In this document: positions 19,871-31,669 of the stretch, one piece after another
How the letters are laid out: the number at the start of each line of letters is the position of its first letter
Numbering within the stretch: the first letter of the stretch is position 1
Origin: Volvox africanus
Lineage: Eukaryota; Chlorophyta; Chlorophyceae; Chlamydomonadales; Volvocaceae
NCBI GenBank assembly: GCA_030268105.1
Contig: BSDZ01000120.1
Span: forward strand, 310,001 to 374,000
Direction of reading: 5' to 3'
DNA length: 64,000 nucleotides
Notes under the pieces: generated by a model
What the model saw: only the letters and a program-made list of their open reading frames with translations
The model's database searches: none
Told to the model about the DNA's origin: nothing
Position numbers and translations under genes: made by a program

Positions 19871-20904
19871 AGGTAACACCCGCGGTTCAAGAACCCGTCG
19901 GAATACCGGAGGTAATGAAGTTGACGATCCCCGTGCCTAAGCTTAACATTTCCGCTGACGATAAAGCAAAGAACTCAGGACATAGTGTCGCGGATAGGAC
20001 ACGGGCTTACGTTCGTGATGCTAGGCAGTATTTGCAAGCGGTGCACGGTGGGGGATGCGACTCCATTAAATGCCTGTTTGTCGGGAATACCCTCGAGGGT
20101 GTTGCAAAGGACTGGTATGATGAATGGACAACCGCTAGGGGCAAATACACGTTTGATGACTTGATCGATGCTCTTCTCACTCGCTTTGCTACGGAAGTTC
20201 GCTCGCGTGGCAACGAGGCTCGAAAGACGCTGGCACAAGGCACGTACCACATGCGTCCACACGAGACTGTTCCTGCTTATCAGTCTCGTTTTGAGGCTCT
20301 GATAACACCTATCGTTAACTTTCCTGAAGAGGATCGTATCTTTTGGTTCCACCGCGGTCTTTCTGAATCCCTCGCGCGGTGGTGTGCCACTGACCTTAGT
20401 GGAATTCCTTTCCAATCGTATAATGCTTTGGTAGCTTTTGCTAGAGGAGCAGAAGTTAGACAGCTGGCGGGAAAGGATGTTAAACAATTTAACCCTCGCG
20501 TCCACGTGGTGTGAGCGCAGGAACTGCCTTCGGAGTTGTCACCGAAGGACCAGGGTCCTAATCATCAACGCCCCGCGGCAACCCTGCATACCGTTCGCAA
20601 GGAAAGGCGGTATGACAACCGCGGACGCCACAGCCCAAGTAATCGTGGGTCTGCGGGAGCTGGGCCGAGCTCTGGCCATGCTAAAGGCAAACGAAGAGGG
20701 AGCACGCCATCTGTAGCGGCAATGCAGAACGCGGCTCCTAGTGTTAAGAAACCTCGGACGGATGATCCCTATATGCAAAAGTGGGAGTGCCGACGTTCGG
20801 AGTTTGACCGTCGGAAGTTTGCTAATCTCTGCTTACGGTGTGCGGGAGAGCACCCTACTCGCGAGTGTTCCCTTTTGCCACCTTTCGTACCGAAGACGAC
20901 CTAG
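19871..20904 (+). pseudogene. gag: A1 gag, remainder after R1
   Basis: Resumes with the duplicated GGTAA and continues Gag: LTIPVPKLNISADDKAKNSG, CLFVGNTLEGVAKDWYDEWT, FWFHRGLSESLARW. A TGA at 20512-20514 replaces a CGA seen in A2 (a CpG to TpG change). The basic region and the zinc knuckle CLRCAGEHPTREC follow, ending in TAG at 20902-20904. Confidence 0.87.
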
Positions 20905-20950
20905 GAAGTTGCCCGGGATGTGGAGGAAGGGACTTCTCCCGGGATAGAAG
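20902..20950 (+). promoter_or_regulatory. gag-pol UAG and downstream stem, A1 copy
   Basis: TAG, then 7 nt, then CCCGGGA pairing with TCCCGGG across an 18-nt loop. It is the same as in A2 (39803-39844) and A3 (49755-49796). Confidence 0.6.
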
Positions 20951-23122
20951 GAAGTGAATGTGGCCGCTGGCCGTCGTTACGCCCTGCTGTAAGGGCCCTC
21001 CTACCTGCTGTTTTCAGACAAATCGAGTGGGCTATCGAGCGGCGCTTTTCGCTCGACGGGCGCACGGGACTAAACCATTTCGACCCGTTGTGTAATTTAT
21101 TTGCGCCGCGTTGTCCCCTTTCTTCCCACGATTTATCTGGCCACACTACGCTATTAATCCCTTCATCTTTCCGTGAGCTGTGCGAACAGCTCGCCAGGTA
21201 CAAGAAGTACCGCCATCAAAGTCCAGACACTGCAGCTTGCATATTAATTCCCTCTTTTTGCCAACGTAAAGTGGCGTCTTTGTTGGAAGGTATGCAATGT
21301 GTTCTCTGATTCGAGTCGGGCACCGTTCTGTTTAACGGTGTGGATGTGACGGGCAAATCAATGATGTTGCCTAAACTATCTTACGCTGTTGAAGTTTGGT
21401 TTGAGGCTCCTCTTTTAAGTCCTCCCAGGTTCGAACCTGCTATAGGATCCCTTTTACTGTCCGCGGAGTCGACTCCGACGGGGAATCGCGTCCCTATTAT
21501 CGAGATCGGCCTCGGAGGTCGATTGATGAAGGCACTTGTGGATACCGGCGCCAGCGACGACTTCATCTCGGCAAAGGAGGTGAAAGATTTGGGGTTGACC
21601 CCTCAGTCGTCTGATTGTGCACAGGTTACCCTCGCTAATGGAGGAAAGCATCCCATCGTGGGCAGGATCACCCTGAGCCTATCGATAGGCCCTCTGCGTG
21701 TTAGGGCCCAACTGTATGTGCTACAAGGTCTCTCGGAGACCGCACAATACATTCTGGGTGCCGCGACATTACGACAGTACCGCGCGCGCATCGATATGGA
21801 GTCCACCACACTTAGTTTGTGCAAAGGGAACCTATCGACTAAGGTACCTTTCCTGTCGTACCAAGATGTCACACCAGAGGAGGGCGGAACTGTTGCGGAG
21901 CCTGAGGTTAATTTCGCTTTGACGGTGATCGTCAGCGGAAAACAAGTACCCAAGCTAATTGGGCGCAAGGAAACCGATCGGATGATACGGAAAGGCGCCC
22001 ATGTGTTGCTTGTGAGGCCACGGGTGCAGTCGAATGCTACCATCGCGCAGTCCACCTTGAAGGATCTTGAGGTCGAAGCCCTCCTGCATAAATATGCTGA
22101 TGTTTTTCATGACATCCCAGGGCTCCCACCTATGCGACCTGTTGACCATACGATCCCTCTTGTGCCCGGAGCACAACCCGTTTCACGACCTATGTACAGG
22201 TTAAGCCCGTTGGAGCTCGATGAGGTGAAACGGCAAGTGAGGGATCTGCTCGCAAAGGGTATGATTCGGCCCAGCACATTGCCATATTCTGCACCGATAT
22301 TGTTTGTCGGTAAGAAGGACGGGACATTGTGTATGTGCATTCATTATAGGGGCTTGAATGCGACCACGATCAAAAATCGCTACCCTTTGCCGCGCGTCGA
22401 TGACCTGCTCGATAAGCTGAAAGGCTCAGCTTATTTTTCCTCGATTGACCTTCAACAAGGGTATAATCAGATACGCATCGCTGCTTCTGATATTCCGAAA
22501 ACCGCTTTCCGGACTCCCTTTGGTCACTTCGAGTACATGGTCTTGTCGTTTGGACTTACTAATGCGCCCGCCACATTTCAAGCAGTGATGGATCGCATGT
22601 TTAGACCGTATATTGACAGGTTCGTCGTTTGTTATTTGGACGATATTTTGATCTATTCCAAAACGCGCGAGGAGCATCTGAAGCATCTCGAGCTCGTGCT
22701 TGAGGTGATGAAGCGGGAGCAATTGTTTGCTAAACACGCCAAGTGCTTTTGGGCGCAGCCGCAAGTGGAGTACTTGGGCCACATCGTGTCGGCCACTGGG
22801 GTCAGGATGGACCCACGGAAGGTAGCTGTGGTTCGCGAATGGCCCGCGCCTCAGAACCTCACCGAACTACGCCAGTTCTTGGGTTTGACTAACTACTTCC
22901 GTAAGTTTATTAAAAATTACTCCATTATTGCGGCCCCGCTTACGAATTTGACGAAGAAAGGAGGTTTCGTTTCCCTCGACGCCTGGACACCCGCGTGTCA
23001 GCGGGCATTCGAAGAGCTCAAACGAATCGTCGCCTACGACGTTACCCTCTCTTTTCCCGACTACTCGTTGCCATTCCGTGTTGAAGTTGTATCGGATGCT
23101 TCCTTGCATGGAAGCGGCGCTG
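20905..23122 (+). pseudogene. pol: A1 pol, first part (pre-protease domain to RNase H start)
   Basis: In phase with gag after the UAG. The degenerate methyltransferase-like domain spans about 20990-21420 and includes DLSGHTTLLIPSSF and CILIPSFCQRK. A TGA at 21307-21309 replaces CGA (CpG to TpG). Protease follows with ALVDTGASDDFIS, then reverse transcriptase with [32 protein letters not shown] and VCYLDDILIYS. RNase H begins VVSDASLHGSGAV and is cut after CGCTG by R2. It resumes at 29756. Confidence 0.9.
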
Positions 23123-23935
23123 TGTTGTATCCTTCCTCCTTCAATCATGCATTAGCTCTGCACGTCTGGATGTTAGCTGTGTGCGAACCAAGCTTACGAA
23201 CAGCAAGGCAATCTTATGCAAATATCAGACAGCGGAAGACTCAATGACAAGGAAAGATTCAACTTACAATGTTCTTCAATTACAGGATTTAAGTCTGCCA
23301 TCAGACCCCGTGGGCAATGTTCATCACTCGGCTGCAGATGGCGTGCTAGAGTAGCTCAGGCCGAATATAAATGATTATGTTGTATGTATGCGTATTGATT
23401 AGAGTCAAGTACACAAGTACTTAGTCCAAAGTAGCACGAGCCGACTTCGGTCTCTAGGCGGCCGTCCTCGCACCTATCACGTCGCGATATCGGAATGCAG
23501 TACAGGTCTCACTGGATTGCGATCTCAAGTGTGAGTACCTTGACAACACTGCTCTAAATATCGTATCATCCGTGATATTATTGAATGCAACGCATGCAAT
23601 ATGCAAGGGTCCGAATATCAATATTCGGTTGCCGACCCCACCATCGCGATCGTCGCCTTCTTGCATACGCGTATGGTTTGTGACGTAAATAGGGTAATAA
23701 CATTTAAAGTATTATTACGCGATATATTATGCCAATGGATAGATCGCGCATTAATTATCAGTTTCGAGTCAAACATGTTGACCGACAGCGCGATGTCGTG
23801 GATGATAATGCGACATGCCTGATTAGCTAGATATACTTGAGTATACCATGCTAATATACTTGTATTATGCGTTATAGTGTTTAAATGCATCGCGGCCTTC
23901 ATGAATGTAAATGGTGATCGAATCCGCATACAACA
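23123..23935 (-). repeat. LTR of family A, 3' LTR of R2
   Basis: 813 bp. The adjoining minus-strand polypurine tract GGAAGGGGGATAG lies at about 23937-23950. Confidence 0.92.
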
Positions 23936-23994
23936 ACTATCCCCCTTCCCGTATGCAGCGTCCTCGCTGCATTGAACAGCATCAACTGCAAGGA

Positions 23995-26193
23995 TCATTG
24001 GGTTTGCGTGGCACGAAGACGAGCTTCCTCCAGTATGGGCTTCATTTCCGGCGAGAAGTTACGCATCGGCTCCCACGAATTATGCTCGCTAGAATAGCCA
24101 GTCCACTTGACCAGATACTCATGCACCTTCCGCTTTCGTCGTTGTCGACCAATGCGACGAACCCGATAATCCAAAATGCGTTCCACATCATACACCTTTT
24201 GCATGCCTGCGATCCAGGTCTCGGGACCGGGGTCCATTACTGCAGGGGCATCGGTGTCGTTTGTAACGGGTACTGTGCTGCGATAAGGGCGGATTAAAGA
24301 AATATGGAATGTGGGGTGGATATTCATGTCAGAAAGTAGGGATAGCTCCACAGCTACATTCCCTACCATGCGAACAACGGGATATGGGCCGATCCAGCGA
24401 GGTAACAATTTACGGGAACCGTCAGCGAGCGAACGCAAGTTCTTAGTGCTCAATAATACCATTTGTCCCACCGAAAATGTTACGTCCCGTTTGGATTTAT
24501 TATAATAGTCCGTCGTCCGTTGTTGTGCTGCGTCCAGGCATGCCTTCGCATCTGTCATGCGGGATAGGAACGACTTGGCAAAGGTTTTAGCCGCGGGAAT
24601 ATTTATCTCCAACTCTCGCCACACGGGTAGCGCAGGATGGAATCCATAATTCAGAAAGAAAGGGCTTTGACCTGTGGAGCGGTTAACAGCGTTGTTAAGC
24701 GCGAATTCTGCTGAAGTCAGAAACGTATCCCAAACAGAGGGTGTGCGTCCCACGAAATTCCTCAACATGTCGCCCAGTGTGCGATTTGTGCGTTCGGTTT
24801 GCCCATCGGATTGTGGATGATATGCTGTGCTCAAATCGACGCACATACCGATAAGTTGACATAGCGCTTCCCAAAACTTATACGTGAATTGCCCGCCGCG
24901 ATCGGATATCACATTTTTAGGAACGCCATGCAATCGGACCACATTATCGAAAAATAATCGTGCTGTTTGCTCAGTGGTGCAAGACGAGGTGCAGGGGGCT
25001 AAATGAACCATCTTGGTCAAACGATCGACCATTACGAACACAGAGTCGTATCCCCCCTCAGTTTCGGGCAGCGCGACTACGAAGTCCAAAGAGACACTTT
25101 CCCAAGGGGCATCGGGTATAGGTAAAGGTTGTAATAAGCCCTGGCCCTTACCGGCTAATGCTTTATTGCGCTGGCATAAACTGCACCTTTGCACGAAATT
25201 GTCCGCATCCTTCACCACGCGCGGCCACCAGAATGAGCGTCGTACAAGCTCTGCCAATCGCGTACATCCAGGATGTCCTGCTAACGGTTCCTCGAGGTAA
25301 CAGCGCCATTCGTTCAAAGCATGTAGAGCTGCCAACAGCTCCTGCTCTCCTGTTGTATATCGGGTCTCCGCACCCGAAGACTTCTTACTCGTGAAGGCGA
25401 TCGGTCGTCCTTCCTGTAACAATACAGCGCCGCTTCCATGCAAGGAAGCATCCAATACAACTTCAACACGGAAAGGCAACGAGTAGTCAGGGAAAGAGAG
25501 GGTAACATCGTCGGCAACGATTCTTTTGAGCTCTTCAAATGCCCGCTGACACGCGGGTGTCCAGGCTTCGAGAGAAACGAAACCTCCTTTCTTCGTCAAA
25601 TTCGTAAGCGGGGCCGCAATAATGGAGTAATTCTTAATAAACTTACGGAAGTAGTTAGTCAAACCCAAGAACTGACGTAGTTCAGTGAGGTTCTGAGGTG
25701 CGGGCCATTCGCGAACCACAGCTACCTTCCGTGGGTCCATCCTGACCCCAGTGGCCGACACGATGTGGCCCAAATACTCCACTTGCGGCTGCGCCCAAAA
25801 GCACTTGGCGCGTTTAGCAAACAGTTGCTCCCGCTTCATCACCTCAAGCACGAGCTCGAGATGCCTCAGATGCTCCTTGCGCGTTTTGGGATATATTAAG
25901 ATATCATCCAAATAGCAAACGACGAACCTGTCGATATACGGTCTAAACATGCGATCCATCACTGCTTGAAATGTGGCGGGCGCATTAGTAAGTCCAAACG
26001 ACAAGACCGTGTACTCGAAGTGACCAAAGGGAGTCCGGAAAGCGGTTTTCGGACTATCAGAAGCAACGATGCGTATCTGATTATACCCTTGTTGAAGGTC
26101 AATCGAGGAAAAAGAAGCTGAGCCTTTCAGCTTATCGAACAGGTCATCGACGCGCGGCAAAGGGTAGCGATTTTCAATCGTAGTCGCATTCAA
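23995..26193 (-). CDS. pol: R2 pol: reverse transcriptase, RNase H remnant, integrase, chromodomain
   Basis: 732 open codons starting after the shared TGA (26199-26201). Reverse transcriptase is as in R1 with YLDD. RNase H lacks about 140 codons between CYLE and PLAGHPGCTR, which removes TDHKPL and the rest of that domain. The integrase zinc site keeps CSLCQ. The core has SLDFVVALP, NVISDRGGQF and QSDGQTERTNRTL, matching the D, D and E of the triad. GPY/F-like RWIGPYPVVRMVGN and a chromodomain (HEYLVKWTGYSSEHNSWEP) close the protein, with TGA after TQTQ. Lack of RNase H, protease and an intact gag implies dependence on proteins supplied by other elements. Confidence 0.9.
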   Translation of the reverse strand: MNATTIENRYPLPRVDDLFDKLKGSASFSSIDLQQGYNQIRIVASDSPKTAFRTPFGHFEYTVLSFGLTNAPATFQAVMDRMFRPYIDRFVVCYLDDILIYPKTRKEHLRHLELVLEVMKREQLFAKRAKCFWAQPQVEYLGHIVSATGVRMDPRKVAVVREWPAPQNLTELRQFLGLTNYFRKFIKNYSIIAAPLTNLTKKGGFVSLEAWTPACQRAFEELKRIVADDVTLSFPDYSLPFRVEVVLDASLHGSGAVLLQEGRPIAFTSKKSSGAETRYTTGEQELLAALHALNEWRCYLEEPLAGHPGCTRLAELVRRSFWWPRVVKDADNFVQRCSLCQRNKALAGKGQGLLQPLPIPDAPWESVSLDFVVALPETEGGYDSVFVMVDRLTKMVHLAPCTSSCTTEQTARLFFDNVVRLHGVPKNVISDRGGQFTYKFWEALCQLIGMCVDLSTAYHPQSDGQTERTNRTLGDMLRNFVGRTPSVWDTFLTSAEFALNNAVNRSTGQSPFFLNYGFHPALPVWRELEINIPAAKTFAKSFLSRMTDAKACLDAAQQRTTDYYNKSKRDVTFSVGQMVLLSTKNLRSLADGSRKLLPRWIGPYPVVRMVGNVAVELSLLSDMNIHPTFHISLIRPYRSTVPVTNDTDAPAVMDPGPETWIAGMQKVYDVERILDYRVRRIGRQRRKRKVHEYLVKWTGYSSEHNSWEPMRNFSPEMKPILEEARLRATQTQ

Positions 26194-26201
26194 GCCCCTT
26201 C

Positions 26202-27227
26202 AATCAATGCACATACGCAACGTCTCATCCTTCTTACCGACAAACAATATCGGTGCAGAATATGGCGATGTGCTGGGCCGAACCATACCCTTTGCGAGCA
26301 GATCCCTCACTCGCCGCTTCATCCGCTCTACGGTAGCGATGTTACCCTGTACATAGGTTATGAAACGGGTTGTGCTCGGACACGAAAAGGGATCTTAAAT
26401 CAGCAGGGAGCATAGGTGGGAGCCCCAGGATGACATATGCATCAATTTAATTTGGTATTAGGGGGCTGCGACCTCAGAATCTTCGCAAGAGACTGCGCGG
26501 TGGTAGCAATCGATTGCACCCAAGGCCTCACAAGCAATTCATGGATGTTTTCCCTTATCATTGATAGGATTATATTACACCCTCCGAGCTTGGGTTCTTT
26601 ATGTCGGCGGACGAACGCCGAAATTAACCATAGGCTCCGCAACAGTTCCGCCCTCCTCTGGTGTGACATCTTGGTACGACAGACAAGGTACCTTAGGCGA
26701 TAGGTTCCCTATTGCACAATGGCCAATTGTGCTGGACTCCATATCGGTGCGCGCGCGGTACTGTCGTTATGTCACGGCACCCAATGTTTATATAGTGCTG
26801 TCTCCGAGAGACTTCGTTGCACCCATTGGGCCCTAACACACAGAGGGTCCTTCGACGACTAAAGGGGATTCTGCCCACGATGGGATGCTTACTCTCATTA
26901 GCGAGAGTAACCTGACGCAATCAGACGACTGTGGAGTCGACTCCACCATACTTATCGCTCTTCACAATAGCAATAAGGTCGTCAATAACACCTACAATAT
27001 ATGGGTGTTTTAAATCTTAATAAACGAAAATGACATCATCGTCATTAAAAGAGTTAAGCGTAGTGGTCGTCCACTATGCTCCTGCGTCTTATATCACTTC
27101 GTTGACAAAAACTCGTAAAAGGGCGCATATTTACTAACCATCGGGTCATTTAATTAACGGTGGCGAAATTAGGATTAGTAGCGGACAGCACATAGTGTCT
27201 AATCTCTTATCAGATATTAGCCCCTTA
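26202..27227 (-). pseudogene. R2 decayed protease/pre-protease interval
   Basis: Mirror of 16909-17934. Only scattered family-A protease-reverse transcriptase words remain, interrupted by stops. The same decay is present in R1 and, where it survives, in R3 (60024-60680), so it was inherited from a common source copy. Confidence 0.75.
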
Positions 27228-28504
27228 TCAACGCGACTTAGGCGGTTCGGTTACCTCAACAGAAATCGTGTCCTGTGCTTCATTCACTGGTCGTAGTTCC
27301 GCAGGGACAAACGGGGGTAAAAGCGGGCAGTTCCTCGTAAGATGGTTTGATGCGCACCGAAAACAGACTCCCAGTTGTCGTCGTTGCGCCAACTCCGTCT
27401 GAGTGCATCCCCATTTGGCAAGCCATCGATTGTCCGTCTTCGACCGCTTTGATGCCGACACGACTCCACGTGATGCAACGGTATTTTGCGGCGCACCCCT
27501 CTTCTTGCGTACGTTCCAAATTACTTGCGAATCTCGTAGGCTTATTTCCTGGTTGCCGGGATTCTGTACATGACTGATCAACGGGTAACCATTCTGGTAC
27601 ACAGAAGCCGGTGGTAACGGGCCGCCAGTAGTCTCAGGTGCTGGATCAGTATCATTGGAGGTATCTCGCGTCGTATCCACTGATAATGGCGCTAATGATG
27701 CCGGACGCTCTTGTCCCATCCTGAGGCAAGCTTTGGCGCCTCGGACAATCTGAACCCATCGCGTATACGACGTTGTCCCTTCCAGCGTCGGATCCATAAC
27801 GCTAGCTCTAGCCAGCTGTAGTGAAAGACCACGTTGGAACCAATAAATATAATCCGCTTCTGAAAAGCCAATCATGGGTGCTGTCAGACCCTCGAACCGC
27901 AACCGATAATCCTCCACCGATTCGCCGGGTCGCATTCGATAAGTACCTGCGTGTAATTCTCGATACATGGCAGCCACTTGTGATTGATTTCCGGGATCAA
28001 ATCGATCAAGGAGTGCATTAGTTAATTCCTCAAACGTAAAAGGCTCATGTACAGTAGTCCAAAGATCATACCATTCCCGCGCAGCGCCGTTCAGCGTGGC
28101 CCCGATGAAAAGACACTTCACGTCGTCGCGATCACCACCTTTTACCAACTTTAGATATCTTTTAGCGTCGCGGACATAGGAACGGGCAGCGTTTGCGATA
28201 GTCTTGGGCTCCGCAGCGGGAGGATATGAAATTGAGGTGTTGGAACGACGAAACCGGGAAACCCTCCATCCATAAGTTGTTGCAGCGACACCATTGCCAC
28301 GTCCTCTTCTCTTTCGGAGGGTAATACGTGATTTGACGTACCATCGGGAATCTGAGTAGGATTTGAGTCAATCAACTGAGGAACATCGAGCTGGGAATTA
28401 TGTGAATTGTCAGTAATCAGTGGAGACTTCGGTTCTTCATTGCAGGCATCAGTATTGATCCGTTCGCCCTCTCCCATGTTTGGAGAATATTGATTATGCG
28501 ACAT
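27228..28504 (-). pseudogene. gag: R2 gag (E-type), same frameshift as R1
   Basis: Mirror image of 15632-16908. The 306-codon capsid/nucleocapsid frame is identical in protein sequence to that of R1, including zinc knuckle CFRCASNHLTRNC. The upstream MSHNQYSP frame is separated by the same frameshift. Confidence 0.87.
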
Positions 28505-28942
28505 GTATATCAATTCAAGTCTCACAAGGATAACGACAAGGTAGGACTATACCTTAAAGGCTTCCCTTCGTCTACCGTTCTCGCTCGAAAGATACTCCGA
28601 TGTAGACGGTAATGTAATCCACCAGTATGTTGTCACTTCCAAGACGATGTCTCTTTAATAGTGGAACTTATTCGATATCCAACCTTAGTGCAAAGGCGAC
28701 TTCAAATAGGATGGTGACAGAAATTGTCTCTGCAGCTTAAGATCTTACGATAAGCACACGTGTAGTGAATATCTAATAAGCTAATATGATATCGTAAGCT
28801 CTAAATAGAAAGGAAAGCAGTATCAACTTCCCGGCGAAGTTACCTCATGACACTCTTTGCCGCCGATTGATCGTGCGAGGATCTAATCTTCAGCAGCAAC
28901 GATGAGACAGCCGTAAATCGAACCAGGTCTCGCTACCAAATT

Positions 28943-29755
28943 TGTTGTATCCTTCCTCCTTCAATCATGCATTAGCTCTGCACGTCTGGATGTTAGCTGT
29001 GTGCGAACCAAGCTTACGAACAGCAAGGCAATCTAATGCAAATATCAGACAGCGGAAGACTCAATGACAAGGAAAGATTCAACTTACAATGTTCTTCAAT
29101 TACAGGATTTAAGTCTGCCGTCAGACCCCGTGGGCAATGTTCATCACTCGGCTGCAGATGGCGTGCTAGAGTAGCTCAGGCCGAATATAAATGATTATGT
29201 CGTATGTATGCGTATTGATTAGAGTCAAGTACACAAGTACTTAGTCCAAAGTAGCACGAGCCGACTTCGGTCTCTAGGCGGCCGTCCTCGCACCTATCAC
29301 GTCGCGATATCGGAATGCAGTACAGGTCTCACTGGATTGCGATCTCAAGTGTGAGTACCTTGACAACACTGCTCTAAATATCGTATCATCCGTGATATTA
29401 TTGAATGCAACGCATGCAATATGCAAGGGTCCGAATATCAATATTCGGTTGCCGACCCCACCATCGCGATCGTCGCCTTCTTGCATACGCGTATGGTTTG
29501 TGACGTAAATAGGGTAATAACATTTAAAGTATTATTACGTGATATAATATGCCAATGGATAGATCGCGCATTAATTATCAGTTTCGAGTCAAACATGTTG
29601 ACCGACAGCGCAATGTCGTGGATGATAATGCGACATGCCTGATTAGCTAGATATACTCGAGTATACCATGCTAATATACTTGTATTATGCGTTATAGTGT
29701 TTAAATGCATCGCGGCCTTCATGAATGTAAATGGTGATCGAATCCGCATACAACA
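28943..29755 (-). repeat. LTR of family A, 5' LTR of R2
   Basis: 813 bp, followed leftwards by the primer-binding site TTGGTAGCGAGACCTGG (28926-28942). Confidence 0.92.
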
Positions 29756-31610
29756 CGCTGTATTGTTACAGGAAGGTCGACCGATTGCCTTCACGAGTAA
29801 GAAGTTCTCGGGTGCGGAGACCCGATATACAACCGGAGAGCAGGAGCTGTTGGCAGCTCTACATGCTTTGAAGGAATGGCGTTGTTACCTCGGGGGCCGC
29901 CCTTTTACGCTGAAGACCGATCATAAACCGCTGACATTTTTGCAGAGTGTCCCTACGCTTAACCGACGACAAGCCCGGTGGATGGAGTATCTGTCTCGTT
30001 TCGACTGTACGTGGGAGTATATCGCCGGCAGGATTAATATTGCTGACGCTCTCAGTCGACATCCATCATTACATGCTGCAATTCTGACAGCACCGGTTAC
30101 TCGTTCGCGCAGTCAGGAGGTGCCGATGGCAGCGGACCTTGCGCAGCGACTCAAGGCGGCTTATGAAGTGGATCCATGGTTCGCTTCGCCCACCAATGTG
30201 GAAGATTTGCACAGGTGCAACGATTTGTGGATACGGCAGGATGGCTCGACCACACAAATCGTCGTGCCAAACGACGACACTTTGCGCTACGATATTCTTG
30301 CATGGTTCCACGAGGACCCGTTAGCAGGACATCCTGGAAGTACACGATTGGCAGAGCTCGTACGACGCTCATTCTGGTGGCCGCGCGTGGTGAAGGATGC
30401 GGAAAACTTCGTGCAAAGGTGCAGTTTATGCCAGCGCAATAAAGCACTATCCGGTAAGGGCCAGGGTTTATTACAACCTTTACCTATACCAGATGCCCCT
30501 TGGGAAAGTGTCTCTATGGACTTCATAGTCGCGCTGCCCAAAACTGAAGGGGGATACGACTCGGTGTTCGTAATGGTCGATCGTTTGACCAAGATGGTCC
30601 ATTTAGCCCCCTGCACCTCGTCTTGCACCGCTGAGCAAACAGCACGATTATTTTTCGATAATGTGGTCCGATTGCATGGCGTTCCTAAAAATGTGATATC
30701 CGATCGCGGCGGGCAATTCACGTATAAGTTTTGGGAAGCGCTATGTCAACTCGTCGGTATGCGCGTTCATTTGAGCACAGCGTATCATCCACAATCCGAT
30801 GGGCAAACTGAACGCACAAATCGCACACTGGGCGACATGTTGAGGAATTTCGCGGGACGCACACCCTCTATTTGGGATACGTTTCTGACTTCGGCAGAAT
30901 TTGCGCTTAACAACGCTGTTAACCGCTCCACAGGTCAAAGCCCTTTCTTTCTGAATTACGGATTCCATCCTGCGCTACCCGTGTGGCGAGAATTGGAGAT
31001 AAATATTCCCGCGGCTAAAACCTTTGCCAAGTCGTTCCTATCCCGCATGACAGATGCGAAGGCATGCCTGGATGCAGCACAACAACGGACGACGGACTAT
31101 TATAATAAATCCAAACGGGATGTAACATTTTCGGTGGGACAAATGGTATTACTGAGCACTAAGAACTTGCGTTCGCTCGCTAACGGGTCCCGTAAATTGT
31201 TACCTTGCTGGATCGGCCCATATCCCGTTGCTCGCATGGTAGGGAATGTAGCTGTGGAGTTATCCCTACCTTCTGACATGAATATCCATCCCACATTTCA
31301 TATTTCTTTAATTCGCCCTTATCGCGGCACAGCACCCGTTATGAACGACACCGATGCCCCTACAGTAATGGACCCCGGTCCCGAGACCTGGGTCACAGGC
31401 AAGCAAAAGGTGTATGATGTGGAACGCATACTGGATTATTGAGTCCGCCGCATTGGTCGACAACGATGAAAGTGGAAGGTGCATGAATATCTGGTCAAGT
31501 GGACTGGCTATTCTAGCGAGCATAATTCGTGGGAGCCGATGCGTTACTTGCCGCCGGAAATGAAGCCCCTATTGGAGGAAGCTCGTCTACGTGCCACGCA
31601 AACCCAATGA
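29756..31610 (+). pseudogene. pol: A1 pol, second part (RNase H, integrase, chromodomain)
   Basis: Resumes at the duplicated CGCTG with LLQEGRPIAFTSKKFSGAE. RNase H has LKTDHKPLTFLQS and ADALSRHPSL. Integrase has the zinc site ending CSLCQRNKALSG, then SMDFIVALP, NVISDRGGQF and QSDGQTERTNRTL. The open frame ends at TGA 31440-31442, where sister copies have CGG. A second TGA at 31467-31469 replaces a CGA (CpG to TpG). Beyond them the chromodomain HEYLVKWTGYSSEHNSWEP is still readable, ending TQTQ at the TGA 31608-31610. Confidence 0.9.
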
Positions 31611-31654
31611 TCCTTGCAGTCGATGTTGTTCGATGCAGCGAGGACGCTGCATAC

Positions 31655-31668
31655 GGGAGGGGGGATAG
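31655..31668 (+). other. Polypurine tract of A1
   Basis: GGGAGGGGGGATAG directly before the 3' LTR. Confidence 0.85.
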
Positions 31669-31669
31669 T

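Larger units (their letters stand above)
23123..29755 (-). mobile_element. R2: recombinant non-autonomous gypsy element inserted in A1 pol
   Basis: Minus-strand element of 6.6 kb with 813-bp LTRs (5' LTR 28943-29755, 3' LTR 23123-23935) and an exact 5-bp target duplication, CGCTG, at 23118-23122 and 29756-29760. The LTRs differ at about seven sites by eye. It has the E-type gag and decayed protease of R1, but unlike R1 keeps integrase, chromodomain and the polypurine tract. Confidence 0.93.

Noticed and set aside
23454..23666. Recurrent about 70-codon frame (MREGDDRDGWVGN... and MQEGDDRDGG...) in every family-A LTR
   Set aside because: It follows the LTR palindromes, varies freely between copies and is present only because the LTR is repeated. 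No evidence of translation.
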